Translations under genes and position numbers: made by a program
Shown: positions 13,901 to 28,173 of the stretch, in pieces
Numbering within the stretch: the stretch's first letter is position 1
Layout: each line of letters starts with the position of its first letter
Source: Vitis vinifera
Lineage: Eukaryota; Streptophyta; Magnoliopsida; Vitales; Vitaceae
DNA length: 64,000 nucleotides
Assembly: GCF_030704535.1 (NCBI RefSeq)
Contig: NC_081818.1
Span: 30,274,001-30,338,000, forward strand
Direction of reading: 5' to 3'
Notes under the pieces: model-generated
Told to the model about the DNA's origin: nothing
The model's database searches: none
The model's input: only the letters and a program-made list of their open reading frames with translations

Positions 13901-16900
13901 TGTATTTAATCCTAAGACCTCTGAGAGATTTAGTGAAGATGTCTGCTAGTTAATCATTTGAATTAACAAAACTTGTAACAACACACCCTAATGTGATCTT
14001 CTCTCTAATGAAGTGATAGTCAACTTCAATATGCTTGGTCCTTTCATGAAAGACTGGATTTGATGTAATATGTAATGCGGCCTAATTGTCACAGACTAGC
14101 TTTATCTGTTCATCTTTTCCAAATCTCAATTCCTGAAGGAGTTGCCTCAACCATATGAGTTCACATGTTGCCAAAGCCATAGCTCGATACTCAGCTTTGG
14201 CGCTTGATCTGGCCACTGCATCTTGTTTCTCACTCTTCCAGGATATTAAGTTACTTCCAATAAAAACACAATACCCTGAGGTGGAATGCCCATCTGAGGG
14301 TGAACCAGCCCAGTCTGCATCTGTGTAACCAACAATTTGGGTATGACCCCTGTCTTCATACAACATACCTTGGCCTGGTGTTCCTTTAATATATTGAAGA
14401 ATGCGGATCACAACATCCCAATGGTTGTCACATGATGACTGTAGAAATTGACTAACCACACTCATAGGAAAAGAGATGTCTGGCAGAGTGATGGTGAGGT
14501 AGTTCAGTTTGCCTACAAGTCGTTGATATCTCCCAGGATCTCTTAGAGGCTCCCCCTGTCCTGGTACAAGTTTGACATTTGGATCCATAGGAGTGTTAAC
14601 AGGTTTACATTCTAACATGCTTGTTTCTTCCAAGATGTCTAAGGCATACTTCCTTTGTGATATAACCACACCTGAACTGGATTGAGCTATTTCAAGTCCC
14701 AGAAAGTACTTGAGTTTGCCCAAGTCTTTGGTTTGAAAGTGGTTGAAAAGGTGTTGCTTTAGTCTTTGGATACCCTCCTGATCACTGCGTGTAATGACAA
14801 TGTCATCCACATAAACTACCAAATAAATGCACTGGCTTGAAGAGTTATGATGATAGAAAACTGCATGATCTGCTTCACTCCGAAGCATTCCAAACTCTTG
14901 AACAACTGAACTAAAACGCCCAAACCATGCTCGAGGAGATTGTTTCAAGCCATATAAAGAGCGGCGTAACTTGCACATTAAACCAGACTCCCCCTGAGCA
15001 ACAAAACTAGGTGGTTGCTTCATATACACTTCCTCGAGAAGTTCACCATGAAGGAAAACATTCTTAATATCCAACTGATAAAAAGGCCAATGACACATAG
15101 CTGCCATGGAGAGAAATAAGTGAACAGAAGCAATCTTGGCAACAGGAGAGAAGGTGTCACCATAGTCACAGCCATAAATCTGAGTATAACCTTTAGCAAC
15201 CAAGCGGGCCTTAAGGCGATCAACCTGACCATCAGGACCAACTTTAACAGTGTAGACCCAATGACATCCAACTGTAGATTTACCAGGAGGTAAAGAAACA
15301 AGATCCCATGTGCCATTGGAGTGCAGAGCAGCCATTTCATTAACCATTGCCTGTCACTACCCAAAATGAGAAAGTGCCTCACTAGTGCTTTTAGGAAGAG
15401 AAACAAAGGATAAAGTATAGATAAAGGCAGAATAGGATGAAGATAATCGATGGTAACTCAAAAAAATTATAAATAGGATGAGGATTACGAGTAGAGCGAT
15501 TACCTTTCCGAAGAGCAATAGGCAAATGGTCAGTAGATGACAGGGCCGGGATAGGAGAAATCGGTGGGACAGGAGCTGAGTCATTAGGTACGTCAGTTGA
15601 AGAGAGAGGAGGAGCAACAAGACGATGTCGACGATGATGAACCTGAAGAGGACGAGAGAGCGCATCTGAAGGGGGGGATAGATAGGGAAGTGGCAATACT
15701 TCAAAAATGGGAAAATATTCAGAGGATGAGAAGAATGGAGAGTCCTCAAAGAAGGTGACATCAGCGGAGAGAAAATAACGATGAGTGTCAGGGGAATAAC
15801 AACGATAACCCTTCTGAAGTCGAGAGTATTCCAAGAAGATGCATTTCGTAGCCTTGGTGGAGAGCTTGTCCTGTCCAGGTGTGAGAGTATGAACAAAACA
15901 AGTATAGCCAAAGGCACGAGGAGGAAGGAAATAAAGAGGTTGGGTAGGAAAAAGGAGGGAATGAGGGATTTGGTCATGTAATATAGACGAGGGCATAGGA
16001 TTAATCAAGTAACAGGCTGTAAGAACAGCATCCCCCCAAAAACGAAAAGGAACATGACTATGGAAAAGGAGGGTACGAGCTGTCTCAACAAGATGTCGAT
16101 TTTTACGTTCAGCAACCCCATTTTGTTGAGGAGTATGAACACAAGATGATTGATGGAGGATCCCATGTTGGGACATAAAAGAAGTAAAGGGTGTAGAAAA
16201 ATATTCCCTAGCATTGTCACTGCGTAACACTCAAATAGAAACATTGAATTGTGTTTGGATTTCACCATAAAATTTCTGAAAAATAGAGAATAACTCAGCT
16301 CGATTTTTCATTAAAAATAACCAAGTACATCTTGAATAGTTATCAATGAAAGTGACAAAATACTGAAATCCTAAAGTAGACGCAGTCCGACACAGACCCC
16401 AAACATCAGTGTGGACAAGTTCAAAATGAGACTTTGCCCGATTATTCAAACGCTTTGGGAACAAGACACGAGTATGTTTCCCAAGCTGACATGACTCACA
16501 CGCAAGCGACGATAAAGTGGAAAAACGAGGGATCATCTTTTAGAACTTAGAGAGACTAGGATGACCCAGACGACTATGAATGAGAAGAGGAGCATCGGTG
16601 GAAATGCAAGTTGCAGGAGATGAAGGTGATGTGAGGAGATAGAGGCCTTGAGACTCACACCCTATGCCAATCGTCTTCCCCGTACTCCGCTCCTGCAAGA
16701 TCACAAATTTATCAGAAAAAGTGATAGAACAGTTAAGAGTGTGAGTTATTTTGCTAAGGGAAATAAGATTAAAAGGACATTCGGGGGCATAAAGGACAGA
16801 ATGAAGAGGTAGGAAAGGGAGAGGATGAGCCAAACCATAGTTTGAGAACCATTAGCTAAAGTAACAGTAGGTAAGACAGAGGTAGTAGTAATAGAAGAGA

Positions 16901-19900
16901 AAAGGTGTTTATTACTAGAGATATGATCAGATGCTCCAAAATCTAGAATCCACGGGCCAGGAGAAGGAGACTGAGTAAAGCAGATTGAGACATTACCGGT
17001 CTGGGCAACGGAAGCAACAAAAGCTGATGTGGCTGCCTGATATTGGAGATAGGCATCATAATCACTACCAGTAAGGGTGATACTCTGAGATGTGGAGCTC
17101 GCAGCGGAGTGAGGTTGAGATAACAGAGGATCAGATGACTGAGCAATGTGGGCAGTGTGAGGAGGCCGTCCATGTAACTGATAACAATGATCTCGAGTGT
17201 GACCAAGCTTATTACAATAGGTGCACTGAGGATGTTGTCCTCGACCCCGATTACCACTACGTCCTCCTCAAGAGTTAGTCTGAGAGGCTAACACAGATGA
17301 ATCTGAAGGACCATCAGTCGACAAGGTCTAAGTAGAGGAGAGGCGTAAGAGATGAGCGAACACATGATCCAAAGATGGTACTGATGGACTAGCAAGAATC
17401 TGATCTCGGACAGACTCAAGATTTAGACGGAGGCCAATGAGGGTTAACACCATAAAGAACTTGTCAGCCTGTATTTGTTGAGCTTCAGCACCATTAGTGA
17501 AGGGCATCAAAGTTAAGAACTCCTCTTTAAGAGACGCAATCCAGCCAATATAAGTACACAGATCCATGTCCTGCTGTCTCACATGAATAATATCAGAAAC
17601 CACCTTATAAAATCGTTGAATATCATTCGTGTATAATCCTTTAGCCTGAGTCCAAAATTTAAAGCAGGTTTTGTAGGCACGAAGATGATGGAAAATTTTG
17701 GGATCAACAGATTGCCATAATACGTTGCATAATTGTGCATCGATCTTTTTCTATTGCACTTTGTCGACATCAGGTATAGCATCCTCAGGTGTAACAATAT
17801 GATCCTCATAACCTTGTCCCATAAACCAGAGTTCCACAGACGCTAACCAGGAGAGATAATTCTCACTACCAATCAATTTTTCCAATGTGATAGTAGGAGA
17901 TCCAGAGATGACGAATGTAAAAATGGGATTTTTAGTCGCCATATCCACTTCACCTGAGATTGAATCACGCTTGGATCGAAGAGAGCCCTAAAGGGAGGTC
18001 GGATCACAGTTGTGGAAGAAGAACCTGGTATGTCGGGACCCAAACAAAGGAGAAAAGTGACTGGGGATGAAGAAGAGGCCTTCCCAAGCACGCACAGGTC
18101 TCAACCAAGGAAGGGAGCTGCCGTCGGAGGCCGGAGGAAGCTGAAAGAAGACCCGTGGAGGCTGAAATGGAAAAAAAATGGAGAAGTAGGGTTTAGAGAG
18201 GATTGACAGAGGCTTAGAAGTGTAAGACGGCGCCGGACGAGCCTGCTGGAAGAAGCTCGACACCGGAAAGTGGGCCATGCGGGATTCAGGCCGCTGGAGA
18301 AGAGTTGCGTGTGGGAGGCGCATGGGTGGGTTTTTGGCTCTAGTGCTTTGAGAAAAGTTGCAGATCTCCTCTTTGCGCTCTTGATGATGAGGTCAGTGTC
18401 GGAAAATGTCGTCGGGAAAAAAATCACCGGAAAAGTTGCTGGAAAGTATCGCCGGAAAAATGTTGACGGTGATGAGGGTTTTCTGACCACGATGTGGCTG
18501 ACCGGAAAGCTTTGGGAGATGGAAAAGGTGACCGGAATGAAACACGGTCACTGGACGGATTCCCGGAATTAATTACACGGGTAAACCAGAAAGAATAAAG
18601 TTTTCTCCCTTGGCTCTGATACCATGTTGAAAGAGAGAGAGAAAAAACCTTAATTCTCATTCATATTGTTAACTTCTTACAATAGGGAAATATATATACA
18701 AGACTAGGTTGACCTAACTACCATATATGTGACCTATATTAAGAAAGGAAAGAAACTTGTACACTATATACATTATATTCAACAGTAAGAATAATTCAAG
18801 AAAGTGTTTATTTTCTCACAAGAATACTGATTTAGTTTTTACTTTAACTCGATCAAAAGTAAAACGTTGTTTACCAATATCCCTAAACTAACAAATGTTC
18901 ACCAAAAGCAGCAATCATCTAGACTAACAAGTTGCATATGAATGGAACTGGCTTCACTTATGCAGGTTGTTTTCTCTAACTTGCTAAATTCTTTCTACTC
19001 TTATCATATTTGACCAGCTCCACAGATTGAAAAGCTCTGGAAAGCAACCCTTTAAGAGGACCCCACCGAGCTAAGAGTCATGGCAAAACTTGACCCAAAG
19101 ACTATTTCCAATGGAGAAACACATTCTAGCAAAAAAATAAGCTTCGCTCTTCCTTATAGCTTTCCAAAGGTTCGAGTCATAAGCACTCCTACCTTTGCCC
19201 TAGAGCACCAGCCCCCTTCTAGTTCCCTGTATTTCCCTATTATCACCTTTCTTCTGAAAGCTATCACACTTAAAGGTGAATCTCTACAGCCACTTCCCCA
19301 ATAATGCCTTGTTGAGGAGACCAAGGCTCCTCATAACCAGACCCCCTGTGACATTTTCAGAAAAAAAAAATTTGCTCATTTACTGGATGAATTTTCTTTC
19401 CTAGGAGACCTTGATGCCACAGAAAATCTCTTTGAATTCTTTCCAACCCGATCCTCACCTTTCTAGGCATTACAAAAGCTGATAATAAATATGAAGACTA
19501 GGATGCACTACAGAAAGTAAAATGCAAGGAGACTATAATTGAAAGGACCGTAGAAATCACTCCTAGAAAACTTAGGCTTCACACCCAAGTATTCTTTGCA
19601 TCACACAAAGGAAAAAAAAGTGGCTGCTGAAAATTCATTCATTCATTGATTCCTTCCAAAAGACTAATAAACTACTATATAAGACTTTTCTAAGGACTTA
19701 TTACTCCTTGGAAGTAGACATAGTAATAATGCAACTTGAAAACGACAAACTTGAACTAACTACTGACCACATTAAAGACTATTGGAAAATGACAACAATA
19801 ATGATTGAAAATGGTAACTTATAACCATTGACTAGGCCCATAACTTAATTTCTGAAAATACTTTCTAGGCTGAACCCATATTGACTTATATAAAATCCCA

Positions 19901-22900
19901 ACTAAGCCCATTATCATCCAGAGAGTGCCAAATTAAAGCTTGGGCCTTGGAGCCCACTCCTTTGCACCTCTGATAAACTTTTAAATGTGGCTGCCACTTG
20001 TCTCTATCAACTCTCCCTGGCTTAGGAAAACTCGACCCTGACGAGTTAAAGGCATGAAATCTCTCATAAAGGTCTTGATTCAAGTGTTGGAATTCCCCAC
20101 CTATGATCTATGTGCAATTTGAAAGTGACTTTCCTTTCCATTTGACAAGATACTTTTGATAGCCCCCTCCTCTAGTTGAAACAATTTGGTGATCAATAAC
20201 ATCTTCAATTTCCTCCTTTAAACGAGGAGTTGGTGGTAAGTGAGCATTGGGGCCACCATTAGTTATAACATCTTTAGTATTAGAACATAAGGTGAGGTCC
20301 TCGAAGTTTACGATGTTACTAATGCCCATATTTTCTGGCAAATCAAGAACATAAGCATTGGATCTTGAGCATTCTGTGTGAACCAACATTCTTTGAGTGA
20401 AGTTTCTTGTATGTACCTTTGGGATATCGTTCAGGTCTTATCCTTACCATAACCATATCTCTTTCCTTAAAATCAACAAACTTTCTTTTCAAATCAGCTT
20501 GTGCCTTGTAATTCTCATTGCTGAGAGCAATATTCCTTCGAACATCCTCATGTAAATCACATATATGCTTACTAAAAGCATCAGCTTCAACATTTGGTCG
20601 TGCTTCCATTGGTAACGGAACTAAATCAATTGGCTTCCTAGGAAGCAAGCCGATTACGATCTCAAAGGGGCTGTGACTTGTAGACCTATTTACTGTACTG
20701 TTGTATGCAAACTCAACTACAAGAAGAATCTGATCCCAATTAGTGACATGTTCTTCAACTAGGAAGCAAAGTAGATCACCTAAACTTTGGTTAACAACTT
20801 CTGTTTGGCCTTTGAGGGTGAAATGCTGAAGAAAAATTTCAACTTTGTGTTCAACATCTTCCATAAGCTTCTCCAAAAATAACTTGTAAACTTTGCATCC
20901 CGATCAGAAATAATAGTCTTGGGCAAACCATGCAGTCAGACAATCTCTTTGAAGAACAGTTTAGCAACATGGAAAGCATCCAAAGTCTTTGAACATGGGA
21001 TAAAGTGCACCATTCTAGAGACCACGACAAATATGGAGTCATGCCCCCTGAAAGTTTTTGGCAAACCAAGGACAAAATTCATGCTTAGGTCTTGCCATGG
21101 TTCATGTGGCATCGGAAGTGCCATGTACAGTCCAGTATTTTTCTTCCTTCCCTTTGATAGTTGGCATGTGAGACATTTAGAAATATTCTTAGCCACATCT
21201 CTTTTTAAACTTGGCCAATAAAAACGATCTTCTATCATTGCAATCGTCTTATCCCTTCCAAAATGACTTGCTGTTCCTCCATAATGCAATTCCTATATCA
21301 CTTGCTCTCGAAGTGATGTGTCAGATAAGCAAAGGTGGGTCCCTTTGAAGAGGTAAGGTATCCATCATGTAGCAAAAAATCTGGATATGCTCCCACATTC
21401 CCGGCTACTAAGGCATCTTATATAATGCTGAAATCTTTGCAAGAATTATAATCCCACTTTAACAAATCAAATCCCACAACTTGTATAGTCATAGAAGAAA
21501 GAATATACACCACTCGACTAAGAGAATCAGCTGCCTTGTTCTCAACACCAAATTTATGCCAAATAACAAAGGTGTATTCTCGTAAGAAGGAGACGCACTT
21601 CCCATGACGATGGTTAAGCTTCTTTTGAGAGTTGACATACTTGAGAGCTTCATGATCAGAATATAAAACAAACTTCTTTGGAAGGAGATGATGATGCCAA
21701 TAGTGCAAAGCTTGAACCACAACATAGAATTCTTTATCATAGATTGAATACTTTTGCTTTGCTTCATTTAGTTTTTCGCTGAAAAATGCAATACGATCTT
21801 CTTGACTGAGCACACCTCCACTTACCACATTTGATGCATCACAAGCTACTTCAAATACTTTTGAAAAATCGGGAAGTTGTAGAACAGGTGCTTCAGTTAG
21901 CCTCTTCTTTATTTTTTCAAAAGCCTTTGTTGCTGCCTTGGTCCAAACAAATTGGTTTTTCTTCATACAATCAGTGATACGAGCCATAATAGTGTTGAAA
22001 CTTCTGGTGAAGCGTTGATAAAATATAGACAGCCCATGAAAACTTTGTAGCTCTTGCATTGTGCTCGGAACTGACCATTCTAGGATGACTTTCACCTTAT
22101 CAGGATCTACATCTAACCCTTTGGCTGAAACAACAAAACCCAGGAACACAATAGCTGAGGTCACGAAGGAACATTTTTTCAAATTTATGTAGAGTTTCTC
22201 TTGTTGAAGGACTCTCGTAACTAGTCGCAAATGGGACATATGATCTTCCTTAGTCTTACTGTAGATTAAAATATCATCAAAGTAAACAACTAAAAACTTG
22301 CCAATAAATGGTTGAAGTACTTGATTCATGAAGCACATGAATGTGCGAGGAGCATTGGAGAGGACAAAAGGCATGACCACCTCATAGAGACTATCCTTTG
22401 TTTTAAAAGCAGTCTTCCACTCATCCCCGGGCCTTAACCATATTTGCTGATACCCACTCTTCAGATCTATCTTTGAAAAAATGCAAGAACCAGCCATCAT
22501 ATCCAACATATCATCAAACCGAGGAATGAGAAACCGATATTTGATGGTTATCTTGTTGATTGCATGGCTGTCCACACATATATGCCAATTGCCAGCTTTT
22601 TTGGGGGTTAGTAAGGGGGGGACAGCACAAGGACTTAGACTTTAACGAATAAATCCCTTGGACAGAAGCTCCTCCACTTGTCTTTTCAACTCTGTGTACT
22701 CAATTAGATTCATATGATAGGCTGGAAGATTAGACAACTGAGATCCCGGAATAAAGTCTATAAAATATTGAATGTTGTGGAGTGGGGCAGTTCACTAGGT
22801 AGATCTGTTGGAGCTATATCTGAGAAGTCGTCGAGCAGTTCAGTGGCCTTATTAGGTATAGAAGAAATGCTGCCAACATCTTTCATGCTAACTTCTTTCA

Positions 22901-25900
22901 TTATTACAACATATATAACCCCATTTTCCTTGCTTTCATGCTGAAACTTCTTTGTAAGAATATGGAGAGAACTCTTCATGCCTTCAACAACTTTTGTTGA
23001 CTTTTGAATCCGATATTTTCCCATTTCAATTGCAGTCATTGGTTTCAACACAACCTTTTGGTTCTTAAGCATGAAGCTATATGTGTTCTCTTTCCTACAA
23101 TGATGCACATCTCGATCATAAAGCCAAGGGCGACCAAGAATGATATGTGCCACGTTCATAGGGAGCACATCACACCAAATAGAATCACTATAAACACCAT
23201 AAGAAAGAGAAATAAGACAACGCTGATTTACTGGAATAGATATGTTATTTATCCATGCTACCTTATATGGTTGTGGGTGTGGCTTAACTGGAAACTTAAG
23301 ACGTTCAACTGTGGAGGCTGAAACAACATTCTTGTAGCTGCCACTATCAATAATGAGCTTCTGAGCTTGATTCCTGCATCGGACTAACATTTGAAAAATA
23401 GAAGTTCGGCGCCAATCTTCCTCAACTTTTGGTGCTGCAAGAATACGTCTTACAACAGAAGTTAGAGAAATGTCCACTTCTTCATCATCCAAATCAATAG
23501 GATCATAGACTCCATAGTCAAATGAGTTTTCGTTTTGTTCATCCTTTTGTGGTTCTGGTTCCTCTTCATGTTCCAGCCCAATATGCAAGTTCTTCTTTGG
23601 ACGATTGTATGTCATGTGGCCAGGTTGTTGAAACTTGAAACATTTGATACCTTATGTCATACCAATCAAAGTACTCTTCAATTGCTGCCAACCAATCAAG
23701 AAATTGAGTAGCATCCACCTTTCCTTCAAAATCAGGAACCTCCATTTTCGCTTTCTTTGTGATATCTCCAACGGTGTCACATGCTTTATGTCTTCTTTCA
23801 AGCAATCCTCTAGCCCATTCAGACATAGGGTATTGTGGTGCTTGAATTGCCTCTTTCTCCTCCTTGTTTTCTTGGTTGTTAGCCTGAGATGTTTCCCCTT
23901 GCTCAACATGTGATGACTCATTAGTGGGTTGAGATATTCGTGTCTCAAAGTTACTTAGCTGAATGTGGAGGCTATCAAGCTGATCCACCATTCGAATCAG
24001 CATCTCATCATGCTGACTATCAGTTGGTCTTCCTCTAAAACTCCTTCCAGATTGTGTAGCCATGATATAACCCTCGCTTTGATACCAAAATTGATGCAGT
24101 ACAAAAAGTAAAATGCAAGGAGACTATAATTGAAAGGACCTTAGGAATCACTCTTGGAAACCTTAGGCTTCACACCCAAGTATTCTTTGCATCACACAAA
24201 GGAACAAAAAAGTGGTTGCTGAAAATTCATTCATTCATTGATTCCTTCCAAAAGACTAATCAACTACTATATAAGACTTTTCTAGGGATTTATAACTTCT
24301 TGGAATTAGACATAGTAATAATGCAACTTGAAAATGACAAACTTGGACTGACTACTGACCACATTAATAACTATTGGAAAATGACAACAATAATGACTGA
24401 AAATGGTAACTTATAACCATTGACTAGGCCCATAACTTAATTTTTTAAAATACTTTCTAGGCTGAACCCATATTGACTTATATAAGATCCCAACCAAGCC
24501 CATTATCATCCAGAGAGTGTCAAATTAAAGCTTGGGCCCTGGAGCCCACTTCTTTGCGCCTTTGATGAACTTTTAAAGGTGGCTGCCACTTGTCTCTATC
24601 AGACTAGAGAGAGTATTTTTCCTCATTAAGAAAGAGGTTGGCATTTTCATGAAACCAGCCTTTTCCCGAATCTTTTGTCAATTGAATCCCACACTGAAAG
24701 GGACTAAAACTGAGCACCTTAATAGCATTTCCAAATACTTTGAAGGAAGGCTACTCCTCCTACAACTCGACTCATTAGCTAGATCCTCCATATCCTTAAT
24801 GTTCCCCCTTGGCAACATCTCACTTTTCATCAAGCCACCTTACATAAGAAACTTGCTCTATATCTCCTTCATAGGAAAGCAAAGTATCATTGGCAAAGAG
24901 AAGTGTGTGATCGCAACTTTGTCACCCCTAGGCAGATGTAGGACAATCCTAGGATGATTGTCAAAAATCAAATAAGCAGGCTAGATCTTTAATCTTGTAG
25001 GATTTAAGGATAAGAATGAGGACTAAAAATTATGACAGTGAGGAAAAGCAAAATAAAATATAGAAAAAGAAAGATAAGGAAGAAAGGATAAAAACCTTAG
25101 AATTTCACTAAGACCTTCTAGGAGTCTCATCTAGAAGACTCTTCCTTCTTTCCTAAAACCATCAAATCTTCTAAAGAAAATAGAACCTTTCAAGGGCAGT
25201 CCTCTCAACTTTATTCAACTTGATTGGATTTTGATATGTAGATTAAAAGAGTTATAATAGTAATGTTGAGACGTTTTGATGTCTTTGGCTTATTTTTCTT
25301 TTCCTTTGTTTTGATCAAGTTTTGTATTCAGGGAAGAATTTCTCATCCTTCTCTTGTTTATTCTGTTGATGAAAGTAGAAGTTTTCTTTTTGGAACTAGA
25401 AACTTACTTTATAGAAACTTCTCATGTTAAAGTTTCTAATAAAGAATACTTACTTGAAATGGAAACTTGAAAAAAATATTAATTTAGGTAATATAAAATT
25501 CAAAACTTCTTTTAAGGAGAATTTTAGAACTTTTTGAATTCTAAATAACACTCAATCAACTACTAACTATTTAGGACACTAGAGAACCTAAAAAACTGAA
25601 AAATTACCTAAATATCCTTGAATAGAGTAATTTAAGACTTTTTTATTTCCTATCATTCATTTTTTGAGTAGATCCTAGAGATTCATCCATGTCATAGGCT
25701 CTCCCACTTTAAACAGTTTTATAACCCCCCTTCTGCTGCCCTATGCGAGAAGCAACTTAACACTCCATTAGTCGTCGTCTCTTGTGTCTTTGGGTATTTT
25801 CCCCTTTTGGTTATAGAAGCCCTTCTTTGTTGGAATGACTCCCTTATTGGGAACCAAGCAAAGCTGTTTGGAGGATGATCCCTTTGTGCATTTTCTGGAT

Positions 25901-28173
25901 CACTTGAAAAGAGCATGATAAAAGGACTTTCAAAGGAGCGGAGTGGTCCTGCATGAAGTTGAAAGATTTATTTCTTAAGTCATTTTCATAGTCAAGCAGG
26001 AATTTGAGTTCTCATATGCTACCATTTTAGATTTTGTAGATAGTATGGGAATTGGTTAGCATAGTATGGTGTTTGTTGGCATTTTCCATTGCCTGTATAC
26101 ATTATGTGTACCTGGGTTGTGCCCCTATTTTTGCTAGGTGCCTTTTAATGTCTTCTATTTACTTGCCTACAAAAATAAATAAATGAAATCCTCCTTCTCC
26201 TTAAAAATTCAGCAAAATAACAATATTTACATCAGTTTCTTGCTGCAGTTGTTTGTACTACTAACCATAAGGATTGGGTTTTTCCTTATTTTTATATCAG
26301 GTTGTTTTTGTCCCTGATTACAATGTCAGTGTTGCTGAACTGCTTATTCCTGCAAGTGAACTTTCACAGCATATCAGGTATTGTAAATTCGTTTTCAGGA
26401 TTTTGCTTTTGCATTTCTTTTTCTCCCTCAGCTTAGTGTTTGTTGCACTTAGTCCATGCAAAAATAGAGCCAGGAAAAGTTCCCAAAATTCCATCACTAA
26501 TGTTTGAGCAGAAGATTCTTGATGCTTAGGATATAAGGATGGGCACAGCTGAAAACCTCGATGTGGTGAACTTGGCCAGAAGTTTGCTTCAAGGGCTTGG
26601 GGGTGGCCCTGCTTTAGCATGAATCCTGGCCTGGTCCAACCCAGAATGCAATGAACCCAATATACATTTTTAGTTAATGTGCTTATTTTCCTTCTAGATC
26701 ACATACTTGTTATGGGTTTTATGCCATGTTGGATCTAAGGTCTTGGATTCTAGTCTAAGTACATTCCATTAAGTGGGTTTCGATTGTGGTTTGAGATCAA
26801 GCCAGGCAGAGCTTGAGTTGGGAGTTTGTTTTATTTGGACTGAACTGAGGTGATCTATCTGACTTGAGATGCAAGCTAGATGGTTCCCTTTGAAGAAAGA
26901 ATGGTTTTCTAATGGTTTGTGTTACTCTTAAGGAACAGCATTTTCAATACCAGCATCTTGACTCAGTTGTTAAAGGCACTGAAAGAATGGTTTTTAATTT
27001 TTTGACTGCTAGGTCACTGAGACTGCCAGAACTACTTAAAATACATGAAAGATGATATTACTATTTAGAATAATCTAGTTGTCAATCAATTGTAACTAAA
27101 GAAAAGAATGTACAACTCAACTCATTTCAGCAGATCCTTCACCCCAAGATTCCCAACTGCTTGGCTTTAGCTAAAGAAATTCAGCATTCAGTTCTCTCCA
27201 GAAGCATATTTATTTTTGTCATTTTGGCAATCATATATTTTCTCATCTCCTCAGTCAAGGTTCTATATGATCTTCCTTTTGATATTTTGCAAATTTTTAT
27301 ATTTTATATGCAACCTGGGGTTTCTAACCAGGATGGCTGATGGTTCCAGAGGTTTAATCCATTCATTGAGTCCAAGTTTGGAAACACTGATTTGAACATA
27401 GGATGGTTTTCTCCTATTAATTGCATACTCATAGAAATTCACAATTGGATCTGCTAATTTCTCTTTGGAGTGTCAAATGTAACTCTACTATTCAAGAACC
27501 AAATAGAAACTAGATTCATCAGGAATCAAGGAAGAGAAAGGATTAAAGATTCTGGTTTTTCTTATGAGAGGGAGCTGGGGAAACTGGCTTCCCTTTCAAA
27601 AAGGATAATATTCACTAATAGAAGCTGGAAGTGGTTGTCTGAGAGCTCTCTAGCTTCATATTCCATAGCCAAATAATGTTATTGAAGATTCACAAATAAT
27701 TTCAATATTCAGTAATAGAAATTGGTTGTCATAGGTTTAAAAGGTGCAATTAAAGCACACCTTGGCCCAAGGTGCAACCACTCCCTGGTTAGAGCGTCTT
27801 GCTTGCCAAGCCATGTGCCTTGTTGGAGAGGCACGTCTCATCAACTTTACTTTTCCTTTTAAAACACTTTTATTCTTGAAATTCCTAACTATCTATTGAA
27901 ATTTATATAATTCTGTTACTTTTTTGTTGAATGTTTCTTTTAAATGTTTGGAATCTTAAAATTTTTGTTGATTGGACTATATTTTCTAAAATTGACATGC
28001 ATTCTAGGTCACATTTTACTTTGGTCAGACAAGTGCCTTGTGTTGCATCTTGCACCTAAGTTGTAGGAGGCTTTTGCACCTTAGGTGTGCCTTGCACCTT
28101 TTAAAACTATGGTGGTTGTTTGAAAGCTCTCTAACATCATATTCCATAGCCAAGGAATGCTATTGACGACACA

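Larger units (their letters stand above)
13685..18789 (-). mobile_element. Full-length Ty1/Copia retrotransposon
   Basis: The 160 bp LTRs at 13690-13849 and 18625-18784 differ by one substitution by hand comparison. The element is flanked by the 5 bp target duplication GTAAG (13685-13689 and 18785-18789). On the minus strand a primer-binding site TGGTATCAGAGCC, complementary to initiator tRNA-Met, directly follows the 18784-18625 LTR. A polypurine tract (GAGGGGGAGTG) directly precedes the other LTR. The domain order is gag, zinc knuckle, protease, integrase, reverse transcriptase, RNase H, which defines Copia. It lies antisense in PHS1 intron 11. The LTRs are unusually short. The leader between the primer site and gag is about 0.65 kb. 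Confidence 0.95.
19496..24606 (-). mobile_element. Full-length Ty3/Gypsy chromovirus-type retrotransposon
   Basis: LTRs lie at 19501-20009 and 24092-24601, flanked by the 5 bp duplication GACTA (19496-19500 and 24602-24606). Hand comparison gives about 34 differences in 510 bp, about 7%. On the minus strand a primer site like TGGTATCAAAGC follows the LTR at about 24065-24088. The domain order gag, protease, reverse transcriptase, RNase H, integrase, chromodomain defines a chromovirus. It lies antisense in PHS1 intron 11, about 0.7 kb from the much younger Copia element. Confidence 0.94.

Noticed and set aside
18101..18490. 129-codon minus ORF in the Copia leader
   Set aside because: Ser/Pro/Phe-rich, upstream of gag, with no domain; treated as leader sequence, though a leader protein is not excluded.
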